DNA of 64,000 nucleotides from Pseudoalteromonas sp. A601 (GCF_002165575.1 NZ_MXQF01000008.1:124001-188000), one strand, 5' to 3'. Shown: positions 1 through 8,220, counted from the stretch's first letter. The notes: a model not told the origin generated them from the letters alone. Program-made: numbers and translations.

Positions 1-131
1 TCTTGATATGCAAAGTCACCTTTTAATGGTGTTACATCAAATTCGGTTAACCATTGAGGACCCCGGCTGTCATAGCCTCTTTCGATTGCTCGCAGACTCG
101 CTAAACTTAATTTTTGTTGATTATCGGACAT
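1..131 (-). CDS. GH117 3,6-anhydro-alpha-L-galactosidase (neoagarobiose hydrolase), N-terminal part
   Basis: Only the first 43 codons are inside the window; the gene runs off the left edge. The start is the ATG at 129-131. The N-terminus contains SLRAIERGYDSRGPQWLTEF followed by a VTPLKGDFAY stretch, which I recognise from GH117 enzymes of agar-degrading marine bacteria. GH117 enzymes release 3,6-anhydro-L-galactose from the non-reducing end of neoagaro-oligosaccharides. No signal peptide is visible, so the enzyme is probably cytoplasmic. It lies 9 bp downstream of the kinase gene in the same direction, so it is the third gene of a porter-kinase-hydrolase operon. No catalytic residue is visible in this fragment; the assignment rests on N-terminal similarity and on the agarase across the promoter region. 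Confidence 0.8.
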   Translation of the reverse strand, partial: MSDNQQKLSLASLRAIERGYDSRGPQWLTEFDVTPLKGDFAYQ

Positions 132-140
132 GTCTATTCC

Positions 141-1079
141 TTACTTTGCACTGCTTAATTTAAGCGCTTGGTAAACGTCTAAAGATAAAATGGCGCCTTG
201 ATGTTGCACAACCTGTGAGGCAACTTTATCTGCTATATGTAATGCGGATTGTGGTTCATGATGAGTCATCCTGGCTGCTAAGTAAGTGCCGGCAAAAGAG
301 TCGCCTGCCGCGGTGCTGTCAACTTGCTGTGGCGCAGGATTAAATGAGCATTGTGCCGTTAAACTATTTTGGCAAAACACCTGCATGCCTTTATCACCGG
401 CTTTTACCACCACTTCATTAACAGCAAATTGTTGGCAATATTGGACTATTTCACCAATATCCGTGTGACCAAATAAGGTGTGGTGGTCATCAAGCCCAGG
501 CAATACGAGATCACTGATTAGGTATGCGCGCTCTAACCAGTCAATTGCATGCTCTTTTGATTGCCACATACGGGCACGGTAATTAGGGTCAAACGCAATG
601 GTGCAGCCTTGTCGTTTTAAACTGACTAATAAATCGAGCAGTCCTTGTTTTGATTTATCATCAAGAATGGCTAAACTGATACCACTAAAAAACACCCAGT
701 CATTCTTACCTAAACCTAAATCAAATGGTTTGGCAGCAAACAACTGCATCATATATTTAGCAGCTGACTGCTCGCGCCAATAGTCAAAACTACGTTCACC
801 TTGTTGATCTGTTGATATCGCGTAGATCCCCACGTTATGTTTGCTGGTTTTTATAACCTGTTTAGCGCTAATGCCTTCTTGTTGCCACTTTTTAAGCATG
901 TTGATACTTAATACGTCTTCCCCAACCGCTGTAAATAATTCACAATTTAACTGCTGTGCAAAACGCTTTGCATACACTAAAGCATTATAGGTATCACCGG
1001 CAAAGGACTGCTTACATTCGCTGACACCTTGAGGAACCAGCTCCACCATACATTCACCTATCGCTAATAAAGTACTCAC
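141..1079 (-). CDS. kdgK: PfkB-family 2-keto-3-deoxy-sugar-acid kinase
   Basis: A ribokinase/PfkB-fold kinase of 312 residues, the usual length for 2-keto-3-deoxygluconate kinases. The N-terminal GECMVEL (8-14), the DPNYR motif (164-168) and the C-terminal STAAGDSF (255-262) with catalytic base Asp260 are all present. The start is GTG, overlapping the porter stop codon by 4 bp, with GGAGGG just upstream; this indicates translational coupling. Next to agar-degrading enzymes the likely substrate is 2-keto-3-deoxy-galactonate from 3,6-anhydrogalactose breakdown, giving the 6-phospho form that an aldolase would split. Gluconate- versus galactonate-type specificity cannot be read from the sequence. 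Confidence 0.85.
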   Translation of the reverse strand: MSTLLAIGECMVELVPQGVSECKQSFAGDTYNALVYAKRFAQQLNCELFTAVGEDVLSINMLKKWQQEGISAKQVIKTSKHNVGIYAISTDQQGERSFDYWREQSAAKYMMQLFAAKPFDLGLGKNDWVFFSGISLAILDDKSKQGLLDLLVSLKRQGCTIAFDPNYRARMWQSKEHAIDWLERAYLISDLVLPGLDDHHTLFGHTDIGEIVQYCQQFAVNEVVVKAGDKGMQVFCQNSLTAQCSFNPAPQQVDSTAAGDSFAGTYLAARMTHHEPQSALHIADKVASQVVQHQGAILSLDVYQALKLSSAK

Positions 1080-2671
1080 ACACCCTCCAATACTTTTTTA
1101 GCTGATACGCCGGCTAACTGCTCTTCAATCTCTTCTATCGATTTGTTTTTCGTCTCTGGCATAATTTTATAAAGTAAAGCAAAACCTATTACGCCACTAA
1201 TGCTATAAAACAAAAAGATATTCGCCGCACCTAAGTTATTTAATTGCCAAGGGAAAAACTGCTGAACTAAGTAGCTCACAACACTGGCAATAAAGGCAAA
1301 CGTTGGGATGGCAACACCACGGATACGGGTTGGAAATATTTCAGAAAAAATAACCCACATTATAGGCCCGATTGAAAAGTGGAATGCTGCTATAAAGCCT
1401 GCAATACCGAGTGAAATAAGCGGAGCATTAATTGTTGCTGCACGTTGAATTAAGTCGCTTTCAAAACCTTGTAGTTGTGCTGCAGAGAACACCGTGGCCA
1501 ACGCACGTTTAAACTCAACATCACTGTGATATACCTGACCAATTAATTGCTCTAACCCAGTCACTGTATTTAAGCTTGAAAATTCAGCAATATGCTCTGC
1601 TGATAAGCTGTATTCAGCTTGACTAAAACCGATATAACACATAAATAAGCTCAACGTTGCCGTTGCTAAGCCACCAATTACTAGCGGTCTACGGCCAAGC
1701 TTATCAATCAAAACGATAGCCACCACTGTAAACACAATACTAACTAAACCAATTAACACCGCATTTAAAAATGCCGCATCAGTCCCCACACCCAATTGCT
1801 CAAACACGGTTGGCGCATAAAACATAATGGCGTTAATCCCAGTGACTTGCTGTACCAGTGCAATGGTTAACGCAATAATCACAGCTGCACGAACACGACT
1901 ATCAAGTAATTGTTTAAATGAGGCTAAATAGCTACCGCTATCTGAGTAATCAGTTAAGCTCGTTTTTATTATTTGTAGTTGTTCAGCGGCCAGAGTACTA
2001 CTTTTCGTTAAGCGTAATAACACGGCTTTTGCACGTGTTTCGTTGCCCTTCATAACCAACCAGCGAGGGCTCTGTGGAATAGTAAATAAAAGTAAAAACC
2101 AAATAACTGCAGGAATAACTTCAACCCCAAGCATCCAACGCCATAAATTATCTTGCACTGCGTAAGTGCTAACCCATTGATAACTACTTTGCGATAACTC
2201 AACAAGTAAGTAATTGGCAAAATACGCCGCGGATAAACCAACAACAATATTTATTTGAATCATAGAAACCAGCTTGCCACGATACTTAGCTGGGGCTACT
2301 TCGCCAATATACATCGCCGCGACTGATAACGATGTAAACGCTAAGCCGCCAATAAAACGCGCAATGACTAACGCTTCGTAGCTTGGTGCTAATACCGATG
2401 AAATAGCTGAAAAAATATAAATGAATGCAATACCAATAAGCGTATTTTTACGGCCAAATACATTACATATATAACCTGTGATCAGCAGAGCAAATAAAAC
2501 ACCAAAACCAGGTGCGCTCACTACAGTACCAATTTGTATATCAGTTAAATTAAACTCAGCAGAAACAAAACGTACCGTACCTGAGATCAAAGCAGCATCT
2601 AAACCAAAAATAAAGCCGCCAAAGGCGACTACCAGAGCGAAAAAGAACACATTACGGTTGCTACCATTCAT
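1076..2671 (-). CDS. MFS sugar porter (sugar/proton symporter family)
   Basis: A 12-helix major facilitator protein of the sugar porter family. Signatures seen are FGRKNTL in the 2-3 loop, PQSPRWLV after helix 6, a second GRRP in the 8-9 loop and the C-terminal PETKNKSIEEI. At 531 residues it is longer than the usual 450-480. The extra length is a polar insertion of roughly 75 residues (about 345-415) in the loop after helix 9. It sits first in an operon with the kinase and GH117 gene, so it probably imports galactose, anhydrogalactose or a short neoagaro-oligosaccharide across the inner membrane. Expression is probably controlled from the 326-bp divergent region holding two TTGTTAACAA palindromes. 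Confidence 0.85.
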   Translation of the reverse strand: MNGSNRNVFFFALVVAFGGFIFGLDAALISGTVRFVSAEFNLTDIQIGTVVSAPGFGVLFALLITGYICNVFGRKNTLIGIAFIYIFSAISSVLAPSYEALVIARFIGGLAFTSLSVAAMYIGEVAPAKYRGKLVSMIQINIVVGLSAAYFANYLLVELSQSSYQWVSTYAVQDNLWRWMLGVEVIPAVIWFLLLFTIPQSPRWLVMKGNETRAKAVLLRLTKSSTLAAEQLQIIKTSLTDYSDSGSYLASFKQLLDSRVRAAVIIALTIALVQQVTGINAIMFYAPTVFEQLGVGTDAAFLNAVLIGLVSIVFTVVAIVLIDKLGRRPLVIGGLATATLSLFMCYIGFSQAEYSLSAEHIAEFSSLNTVTGLEQLIGQVYHSDVEFKRALATVFSAAQLQGFESDLIQRAATINAPLISLGIAGFIAAFHFSIGPIMWVIFSEIFPTRIRGVAIPTFAFIASVVSYLVQQFFPWQLNNLGAANIFLFYSISGVIGFALLYKIMPETKNKSIEEIEEQLAGVSAKKVLEGV

Positions 2672-2750
2672 ACATCTTTATCCAATTTTGTTGTTATCAT
2701 TGTGTGTGGTATTAATTTAAAAATTAACGGTAAGGGAGTCGGGCCCTTAA

Positions 2751-2762
2751 ATTGTTAACAAT
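2751..2762. promoter_or_regulatory. Candidate GntR-family operator 1 (ATTGTTAACAAT)
   Basis: A perfect 12-bp palindrome 80 bp upstream of the porter start codon. The core TTGTTAACAA recurs at 2928-2937 in the same intergenic region. Short AT-rich palindromes like this suit the GntR/FCD regulator encoded just downstream of the agarase. The assignment to that regulator is inference. Confidence 0.5.
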
Positions 2763-2926
2763 TAACCATGAGCGATTCATTTGAGGTTATTTCATAATTA
2801 ACTCGTATGCAACATATATTTTGAAAAAACTAGCAAATTGAATTGTTGCTTATAATTTCTTTAAAATTTTAAATTATTAAAAATCAATAAATTAGACTAA
2901 ATTAAGCACAATGAAACAAATTGCAC

Positions 2927-2938
2927 TTTGTTAACAAT
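2927..2938. promoter_or_regulatory. Candidate GntR-family operator 2 (TTTGTTAACAAT)
   Basis: The second copy of the TTGTTAACAA palindrome, with one mismatch to operator 1 over 12 bp. It lies about 60 bp upstream of the agarase ATG, where a bound repressor could block the promoter. Confidence 0.5.
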
Positions 2939-2997
2939 TTTCAATTTATTATTTTTCGTGTATGGTGTGTTAAATAGTTAAAAAAGGTTGGACAATA

Positions 2998-5334
2998 ATG
3001 AAATATAAAAAAAATCTAGCTGTAACAGCACTGTTACTCGCAATAACAGGCTGTAATCAGCAGACTAATAGCGTGTCAGAGCCCGAGACAGCCGCTACAA
3101 CAAAGACCAGCACAACTCTCTTGCATTTGTTAGATGATGCTCAGCATACAGCTGACACAGCAGTTAAAATGAATACCCGCGGTGCGAGAGTTACTAATAG
3201 AACAGGCATTGTTGATATTGCTTTTGATTCAAAGAAAAACCTCTATTCAGGTATCACATTAACCCCAGATACTCCATGGAATTGGAGCCAATTTAAAGAT
3301 TTCAATATTGCCTTTGAACTTGCAAACCCAGGCCAACATTCAGTACAAATTTACTTAGATATATCAGATATTGACGGTGCTAATTATACCCGCACAGTGA
3401 ATGTACCTATCGGTGGCTTTAATACCTATTATGCAAAACTCGATGGTCACGACTTAGCAACCCCTGAAGGTGATGAGAGTGTAGAGCTTAACTTTACCTC
3501 AGGCTTACGCTCTAACCCTGCAACATGGCAATCCGATGAAACTCAGTTTATCTCTATGTGGGGCAAAAAGAACCTTAACCTAAAAGGTATTACTAAAATA
3601 TCTCTAAGCGTACAAAGTGCATTGCATGATAAAGCATTGCAGATAAAATCAATCGATTTACGTACAAACCCTGAATTCGATACTGAATTTTTAACCCACA
3701 TTGTTGATAAATTTGGTCAAAATGCAAAACAAGACTTTGCCTACAAAGTAGACTCGGAAGCTGAGTTAATCGAAGATAAAAAACAAGAAGCACAACAGCT
3801 GCTATCACAGCGTCCAACAGATCGCTCACGCTTCGGCGGTTGGGCACAAGGTCCAAAGTTAGAAGGCACGGGCTACTTTAGAACAGCAAAACACAATGGT
3901 AAATGGTCTCTTGTAGACCCAGATGGTTACCTTTATTTAGCCACCGGTTTGGATATTATTCGTCTTGCCAACTCAACCACGTTGACGGGCTATGATTTTG
4001 ACCAATCCTTATTTAAAAGTGCCAATGAATCAAGCTTAACACCTGAAGACTCAAAAGGCTTAAACCGAGTTAATAAAGAAGCGTTATCAAGCCGGTTTGT
4101 CGCATCACAAGTACGTAAAGATTTGTTTGAATGGTTACCAAGTTATGATGAGCCAATGGGTAAACACTATGGCTATCGTAAAAGTGCTCACTCAGGTCCA
4201 CTAGCCCATGGTGAAACTTACAGCTTTTACTCTGCCAACCTAGAACGCAAATATGGTCAAAACAATACTGATTTTATGCAAAAATGGCGTGAAATTACTC
4301 TAAAGCGCATGATCACTTGGGGATTCACCTCACTCGGTAACTGGACAGATCCAAGCTACTACGATAACCAACAAGTCCCCTACTTTGCTAATGGCTGGAT
4401 CATCGGTGACTTTAAAACAGTTTCAAGCGGCAATGACTTTTGGGGTGCAATGCCTGACGTATTTGACCCGCATTTTGCTGAACGTGCCAACATAACAGTA
4501 GAAAACGTAGCCAAAGAAGTAAAAAATTCTCCTTGGGCAGTGGGCGTATTTATTGATAACGAAAAAAGCTTTGGCCGCCCTGATTCAGTGCAAAGCCATT
4601 ATGGTATCGTAATTAATACCCTAGGTAGAGATGCTGCCACGGTGCCAACTAAAGCAGAATTCTCACGTTTAATGAAACAAAAATACACTGACATAAACGA
4701 ACTCAATCAAGTGTGGCATTTAAATTTAGCCTCATGGGAGGAGTTTGATAAAGGTGTAAAAGTAGATGTTAAAAACAACGATCAACTTGCTGATTTTTCA
4801 ATCATGTTAACCGCCTACGCCGACAAATACTTTAGTGTAGTTGATGCGGCAATGGATAAACATTTACCTAATCACTTGTATTTAGGCGCGCGTTTTCCTG
4901 ATTGGGGCATGCCAATTGAAGTTGTTCGAGCATCAGCAAAGCATGTCGATGTGATAAGCTTCAATGCATATAAAGAAGGCATTAAACCTAAAAAATGGGA
5001 ATTTTTAAGCGAATTCGACAAGCCAACTATTATTGGTGAGTTCCATGTAGGCGCATTAGACTCTGGCCTATTCCACCCAGGTCTTATCCATGCGTCAAAT
5101 CAACAAGACCGCGCAAAAATGTACACTGACTATATGCGATCAGTCTTTGACAACCCATATTTCATTGGCGCTCATTGGTTCCAATACATAGACTCACCTA
5201 TTACTGGGCGTGCTTATGATGGAGAGAACTATAACGTTGGTTTCATTACAGTCACAGATCGTCCTTATACTGAAATGGTTGAAGCAGCAAAAACTGTGAA
5301 TAATGAAATGTACGAGCGCCGATTTAAAAAATAA
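2998..5334 (+). CDS. GH50 beta-agarase, lipoprotein
   Basis: A 778-residue protein with a lipoprotein signal: positive N-terminus, hydrophobic core, and ITGC with Cys19 as the lipidated residue. Asn follows the Cys, so outer-membrane sorting is expected. Residues about 40-230 look like a carbohydrate-binding jelly-roll domain. The catalytic part begins near 280 (FGGWAQG, GKWSLVDPDGYLYLATGLD), typical of GH50. Likely catalytic residues are Glu522 in FIDNEKSF (acid/base) and Glu681 in IIGEFHVGA (nucleophile); their spacing matches characterised GH50 agarases. The enzyme hydrolyses beta-1,4 bonds in agarose to neoagaro-oligosaccharides. It faces the porter/kinase/GH117 operon and is followed by a terminator and a GntR regulator. 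Confidence 0.9.
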   Translation: MKYKKNLAVTALLLAITGCNQQTNSVSEPETAATTKTSTTLLHLLDDAQHTADTAVKMNTRGARVTNRTGIVDIAFDSKKNLYSGITLTPDTPWNWSQFKDFNIAFELANPGQHSVQIYLDISDIDGANYTRTVNVPIGGFNTYYAKLDGHDLATPEGDESVELNFTSGLRSNPATWQSDETQFISMWGKKNLNLKGITKISLSVQSALHDKALQIKSIDLRTNPEFDTEFLTHIVDKFGQNAKQDFAYKVDSEAELIEDKKQEAQQLLSQRPTDRSRFGGWAQGPKLEGTGYFRTAKHNGKWSLVDPDGYLYLATGLDIIRLANSTTLTGYDFDQSLFKSANESSLTPEDSKGLNRVNKEALSSRFVASQVRKDLFEWLPSYDEPMGKHYGYRKSAHSGPLAHGETYSFYSANLERKYGQNNTDFMQKWREITLKRMITWGFTSLGNWTDPSYYDNQQVPYFANGWIIGDFKTVSSGNDFWGAMPDVFDPHFAERANITVENVAKEVKNSPWAVGVFIDNEKSFGRPDSVQSHYGIVINTLGRDAATVPTKAEFSRLMKQKYTDINELNQVWHLNLASWEEFDKGVKVDVKNNDQLADFSIMLTAYADKYFSVVDAAMDKHLPNHLYLGARFPDWGMPIEVVRASAKHVDVISFNAYKEGIKPKKWEFLSEFDKPTIIGEFHVGALDSGLFHPGLIHASNQQDRAKMYTDYMRSVFDNPYFIGAHWFQYIDSPITGRAYDGENYNVGFITVTDRPYTEMVEAAKTVNNEMYERRFKK

Positions 5335-5344
5335 GCTTAAATAG

Positions 5345-5388
5345 TGGTCTATTGTAATGTGTTGACAATAGACCATTCGCTTTTTTTT
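5345..5388 (+). terminator. Rho-independent terminator after GH50 agarase
   Basis: A perfect 11-bp stem TGGTCTATTGT (5345-5355) / ACAATAGACCA (5365-5375) with a 9-nt loop, followed by TTCGC and eight T. It separates agarase from the GntR gene. The segment 5359-5369 (GTGTTGACAAT) also resembles the TTGTTAACAAT operator core. Confidence 0.8.
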
Positions 5389-5439
5389 ATATACACTAAG
5401 TAAAGAAAAACAAAGCATAAAATAAACGTAGGAAAAAAT

Positions 5440-6054
5440 ATGGCCGCAACTAAACCAACAAAAATTTTATCTGTAAAAGATCAAATAGCTGAACAGCTAC
5501 GTTCAGATATTATTTCTGGTGAGATGCCCCCACAAACTAAATTAAATGAAAAAGAATTAGCAGAACGCTTTGGCTTATCACGTGGCCCTATTCGTGATGT
5601 AATACTGCAATTGACGAAAGAAGGTTTATTGATTTCACGAAATAACTGTGGTGCATCAGTAAACAGCGTACTTGATCCTAAACTGCAAAAGTTAATGATC
5701 AAACTACGTAGAAGTATCGAAGAATATGCGGTTACAGAACTAAACGGCAACTTAACTGAGCAGAATATCGCAGACTTAGAAGATATATTAGCTTCGCTAC
5801 AAGATGCCCTTGAACGTGAAGATTACACTGAAGTCACAAAAATCGATATATCGTTCCACCAATACTTAGTTTACCAAGCTGGTGGCGAAGAGCTGGTTAA
5901 TATTTGGTATCCGTATGTTATGCGTATGCGCTTAAACTACAAGCGTATTACCTCAAGCTCTGAATGCGTTAACGAGCATCGCGCAATTCTTGAAGCCTTA
6001 AAAGCGCAAGACAGCGCCACTGCTATCAAAGCGATTAAACACAATATCAAGTAA
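5440..6054 (+). CDS. GntR/FadR-type transcriptional regulator (FCD domain)
   Basis: A 204-residue GntR-family regulator. The N-terminal winged helix is clear: DQIAEQLRSDIISGEM, then LNEKELAERFGLSRGPIRDV as recognition helix region (35-53). The remainder is a helical FCD ligand domain. Asp136 and His140 (DISFH), His180 (NEHRAI) and His201 (KHNIK) fit the metal-binding set of the family. It is shorter than the usual 220-250 and ends soon after the last His. AGGA precedes the ATG. It is the only regulator in the agar locus and probably controls the divergent operons through the TTGTTAACAA sites. The inducer is probably a sugar acid from agar breakdown; that is inference. Confidence 0.85.
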   Translation: MAATKPTKILSVKDQIAEQLRSDIISGEMPPQTKLNEKELAERFGLSRGPIRDVILQLTKEGLLISRNNCGASVNSVLDPKLQKLMIKLRRSIEEYAVTELNGNLTEQNIADLEDILASLQDALEREDYTEVTKIDISFHQYLVYQAGGEELVNIWYPYVMRMRLNYKRITSSSECVNEHRAILEALKAQDSATAIKAIKHNIK

Positions 6055-6078
6055 TGAAATAAATTTTATGCTGAATCA

Positions 6079-6102
6079 AAGCCGCTGCAAAGCGGCTTTT
6101 TT
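6079..6102 (+). terminator. Rho-independent terminator after gntR
   Basis: Stem AAGCCGCT / AGCGGCTT with a GCAA tetraloop, followed by a T-run. It lies 25 bp after the regulator stop codon. Confidence 0.85.
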
Positions 6103-6120
6103 AGTTTTAAAGCCAACTAA

Positions 6121-6276
6121 ACCCCTTTAAGTTATTATTCACAAAGAGATTATGAGGCGCTGCACTTAAGAGAAGACATTTTAAAGATAAATAGTAAAGC
6201 TGTGTCAGACCGCTTAGCACCAGTGGACGGTGATTACGCCGTTCTAACCAGCAAAAAATTGTTGGCTAAAATGTGA
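6121..6276 (+). pseudogene. Possible 3' remnant of an unknown gene, antisense to the cold-shock gene end
   Basis: An open frame of 51 codons without a plausible start runs from a stop at 6118-6120 to TGA at 6274-6276. Its translation has a protein-like composition (YSQRDYEALHLREDILKINS, then KAVSDRLAPVDGDYAV and TSKKLLAKM). It overlaps the last codons of the cold-shock gene on the other strand. I do not recognise the family. It could be chance, but together with the truncated neighbour it suggests a rearrangement junction here. Confidence 0.3.
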
Positions 6277-6557
6277 AGCGAACAGCCAGCTGTTTTTTGT
6301 TGTGATTCAATGAAACCGGACACTAATTTAGGTGTGACTTTAAGCTCTGCGACGCCTTCTATGCGGCAATTAATTGCTTTTGTTTTACCGTCGGACTGTG
6401 TTGCAACTTCAAAATAAATAGTATCGCCCACTTTAGGCTTGCGGCTCACGTGTTTAAGCGCTGAAATGTGTATAAAGGTGTCGTGTTCTAGGGTGTCTGA
6501 TTTAATAAAACCAAAACCTTTATCGGTTTTCCACGACTTTAACAATCCTTTGTTCAT
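6234..6557 (-). CDS. Cold-shock-domain protein lacking the usual C-terminal DUF1294 part
   Basis: The chosen ATG at 6555-6557 has AGGTGG seven bases upstream; the frame stays open further upstream but without such a site. Residues 1-67 form a cold-shock domain with RNP1-like GFGFI and RNP2-like TFIHIS, so it should bind single-stranded RNA or DNA. The GLLKSWKTDKGFGFI and INCRIEGV segments resemble cold-shock proteins that continue into a membrane-embedded DUF1294 domain, for a total near 200 residues. Here the protein ends at 107 residues, and the last 14 codons are antisense to an open frame on the plus strand. It is probably a shortened version; whether it works is unclear. Confidence 0.7.
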   Translation of the reverse strand: MNKGLLKSWKTDKGFGFIKSDTLEHDTFIHISALKHVSRKPKVGDTIYFEVATQSDGKTKAINCRIEGVAELKVTPKLVSGFIESQQKTAGCSLHILANNFLLVRTA

Positions 6558-6963
6558 GTATCCACCTGTTCTGCTTAAGCTGCGTATTACGCAAATTCCA
6601 TTTAGGTAACATTTGTTATTATACGTTCCTAAATCATGACAGTGCAACCAAATATTCATATCGCGTTAATTTTTACGCTACACCTAATTAACTTAACCAT
6701 TAAATTAAGCTTAAAAATAAACGCGCTAAAAACAGCTAAAACTCAACTTATTTTATTTATAATTTGCGGCCAAATGTCCTTTAATCCATATCAACCCATA
6801 CCCACACAACCACTAGCTTAACAGATTGTTTACACTCGGTTTTGTCATTAGTTATTTCTATCTAAATCAACCGTTTTTAGTACGATTTTTCATTCGTTAT
6901 TTACTTTATTTATCTATACAATCCACACCTTATTTTTACGCACGTATTTTAAGTGATTATTTC
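6558..6963. other. AT-rich divergent gap between cold-shock and TRIC genes
   Basis: A 406-bp gap. It must hold both promoters, but I see no convincing gene, repeat or hairpin. Short open frames here have low-complexity translations and no ribosome binding sites. The in-frame extension upstream of the TRIC start is also rejected as non-coding. Confidence 0.5.
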
Positions 6964-7584
6964 ATGCTATTAACCGTTGTTTATATTATTGGTATTACCG
7001 CAGAAGCCATGACCGGCGCACTTAGCGCTGGGCGAATGAAAATGGATTGGTTTGGCGTAGTGCTGGTAGCCAGCGCCACGGCAATTGGCGGTGGCAGCAT
7101 TCGAGATATTTTACTAGGCAATTACCCGCTTACCTGGGTACAGCACCCAGAGTATTTATTAATTACCTGTATTGCGGGTATTGTGACTACGTGGCTTGCT
7201 AAATGGGTAGTTAAATTTAAAGGCATATTTATGCGCTTAGATGCGCTGGGGCTTGCGGCATTTAGTATTATTGGCTGCCAAGTTGGGCTAAATATGGGCC
7301 TGCATTATGGTATTTGTGCAGTGGCTGCGGTTGTAACCGGTGTATTTGGTGGATTACTGCGAGATTTAATATGTCGCCAAGCACCTTTGGTATTGCATAA
7401 CGAGCTTTACGCGAGTGTATCGTTACTTGTTGCTTGCTTATACTTAGCGCTGCACCATTATAATATTGATGACAACATCAGCATTATTGTAAGCCTTGTT
7501 GCGGGATACTTAATACGTATGGCGTCAATACGTTTTAAATGGCGCCTACCTACCTTTAGTTTATTAGAGCAGCACGCTAAATAA
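6964..7584 (+). CDS. TRIC-type (UPF0126, YadS-like) membrane protein
   Basis: A 206-residue membrane protein starting at MLLTVVYIIGITAEAMTGAL. It contains two UPF0126 repeats of three helices each. Each repeat carries a glycine-rich motif followed by Arg-Asp: GGGSIRDILLG in the first and FGGLLRDL in the second. Homologues are bacterial trimeric intracellular cation channels that conduct K+ or Na+ across the inner membrane. The frame is open for 46 codons upstream, but family alignment favours the start used here. It stands alone, convergent with the DUF421 gene. The physiological role in bacteria is poorly known. Confidence 0.85.
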   Translation: MLLTVVYIIGITAEAMTGALSAGRMKMDWFGVVLVASATAIGGGSIRDILLGNYPLTWVQHPEYLLITCIAGIVTTWLAKWVVKFKGIFMRLDALGLAAFSIIGCQVGLNMGLHYGICAVAAVVTGVFGGLLRDLICRQAPLVLHNELYASVSLLVACLYLALHHYNIDDNISIIVSLVAGYLIRMASIRFKWRLPTFSLLEQHAK

Positions 7585-7603
7585 CTTAGGCATTAATACA
7601 AAT

Positions 7604-7628
7604 TAAGGCAGGTAAACAGCCTGCCTTA
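7604..7628. terminator. Terminator-like hairpin between convergent TRIC and DUF421 genes
   Basis: Perfect 9-bp stem TAAGGCAGG / CCTGCCTTA with a 7-nt loop, between the two stop codons. It has no T-run on either side, so termination would be weak or factor-assisted. Confidence 0.5.
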
Positions 7629-7648
7629 GATAATTTGTTGGGCATTAT

Positions 7649-8143
7649 TTAATGACCACTTACATCGCTCAGCGCGGTTTTTAAGCCGCTGTTATTTTGC
7701 TTAAGGACGCTAAAACTGCCGTCGGTTTCTAGCACTACGGCGGCTACATCTTCTATGGCCAATATACCCGCGCCACGAATAGCGGCGCGAATTTCTGATT
7801 TAGTTACCCGCTGCGACTTAAGTGCAGCCGTGCAGTATTCACCATCACTTAGTAACAACGTGGGCTCTGCTTTTATAAGCGAAGCAAATTTAGAGGAGCG
7901 CACGCTTAGCCAAGTAATTAAGTATTGCAGCCCTATTAACACAACAAACGCGAGTATGCCCTCTAGCAGCGCCACACTTTTTGAAATAATCACCGAGGCT
8001 AAAATAGAACCCAGCGCAATGGTTACTATAAAGTCGAATACGTTCCATTTAGATAACGTACGCTTGCCCGATAGACGCAGCCAAAACACCAGCGCTACAT
8101 AACCTAGTACACCAATTATAAGTACACGTATTAAACCCTGCAT
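7649..8143 (-). CDS. DUF421 (YetF-like) membrane protein
   Basis: A 164-residue protein with three N-terminal membrane segments (about 5-20, 40-58 and 63-80) and a cytoplasmic C-terminal domain. The LRLSGKRTLSKWNVFDFIVT stretch and the C-terminal SEIRAAIRGAGILAIEDV region are the hallmarks of DUF421/YetF proteins. It is shorter than Bacillus YetF (about 230). Function is unknown; relatives in spore formers affect germination or membrane properties, which does not transfer here. It is probably monocistronic, 77 bp upstream of the DUF302 gene's stop codon. Confidence 0.8.
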   Translation of the reverse strand: MQGLIRVLIIGVLGYVALVFWLRLSGKRTLSKWNVFDFIVTIALGSILASVIISKSVALLEGILAFVVLIGLQYLITWLSVRSSKFASLIKAEPTLLLSDGEYCTAALKSQRVTKSEIRAAIRGAGILAIEDVAAVVLETDGSFSVLKQNNSGLKTALSDVSGH

Positions 8144-8220
8144 ATCATCAAAAACATAATGACTCCTTTTCTATTTTAACGCTTAATGAAAGTGCTCATT
8201 ACTTGCTTACATTTTTTAAT

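Larger units (their letters stand above)
2672..2997. promoter_or_regulatory. Divergent promoter region between MFS porter and GH50 agarase
   Basis: This 326-bp AT-rich gap separates the minus-strand porter operon from the plus-strand agarase. It holds no open frame of note. Its clearest features are two copies of TTGTTAACAA, described separately. I could not pick a convincing -10/-35 pair for either side. The agarase ATG is preceded by AAAAAGGTTGGA, which can serve as ribosome binding site. Confidence 0.6.

Noticed and set aside
6636..6821. 61-codon plus-strand frame between the cold-shock and TRIC genes
   Set aside because: Low-complexity, AT-driven translation, no ribosome binding site, no recognisable motif.
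6826..6963. N-terminal extension of the TRIC protein
   Set aside because: The extra 46 residues do not match the family, which starts near MLLTVVYIIGITAEA.
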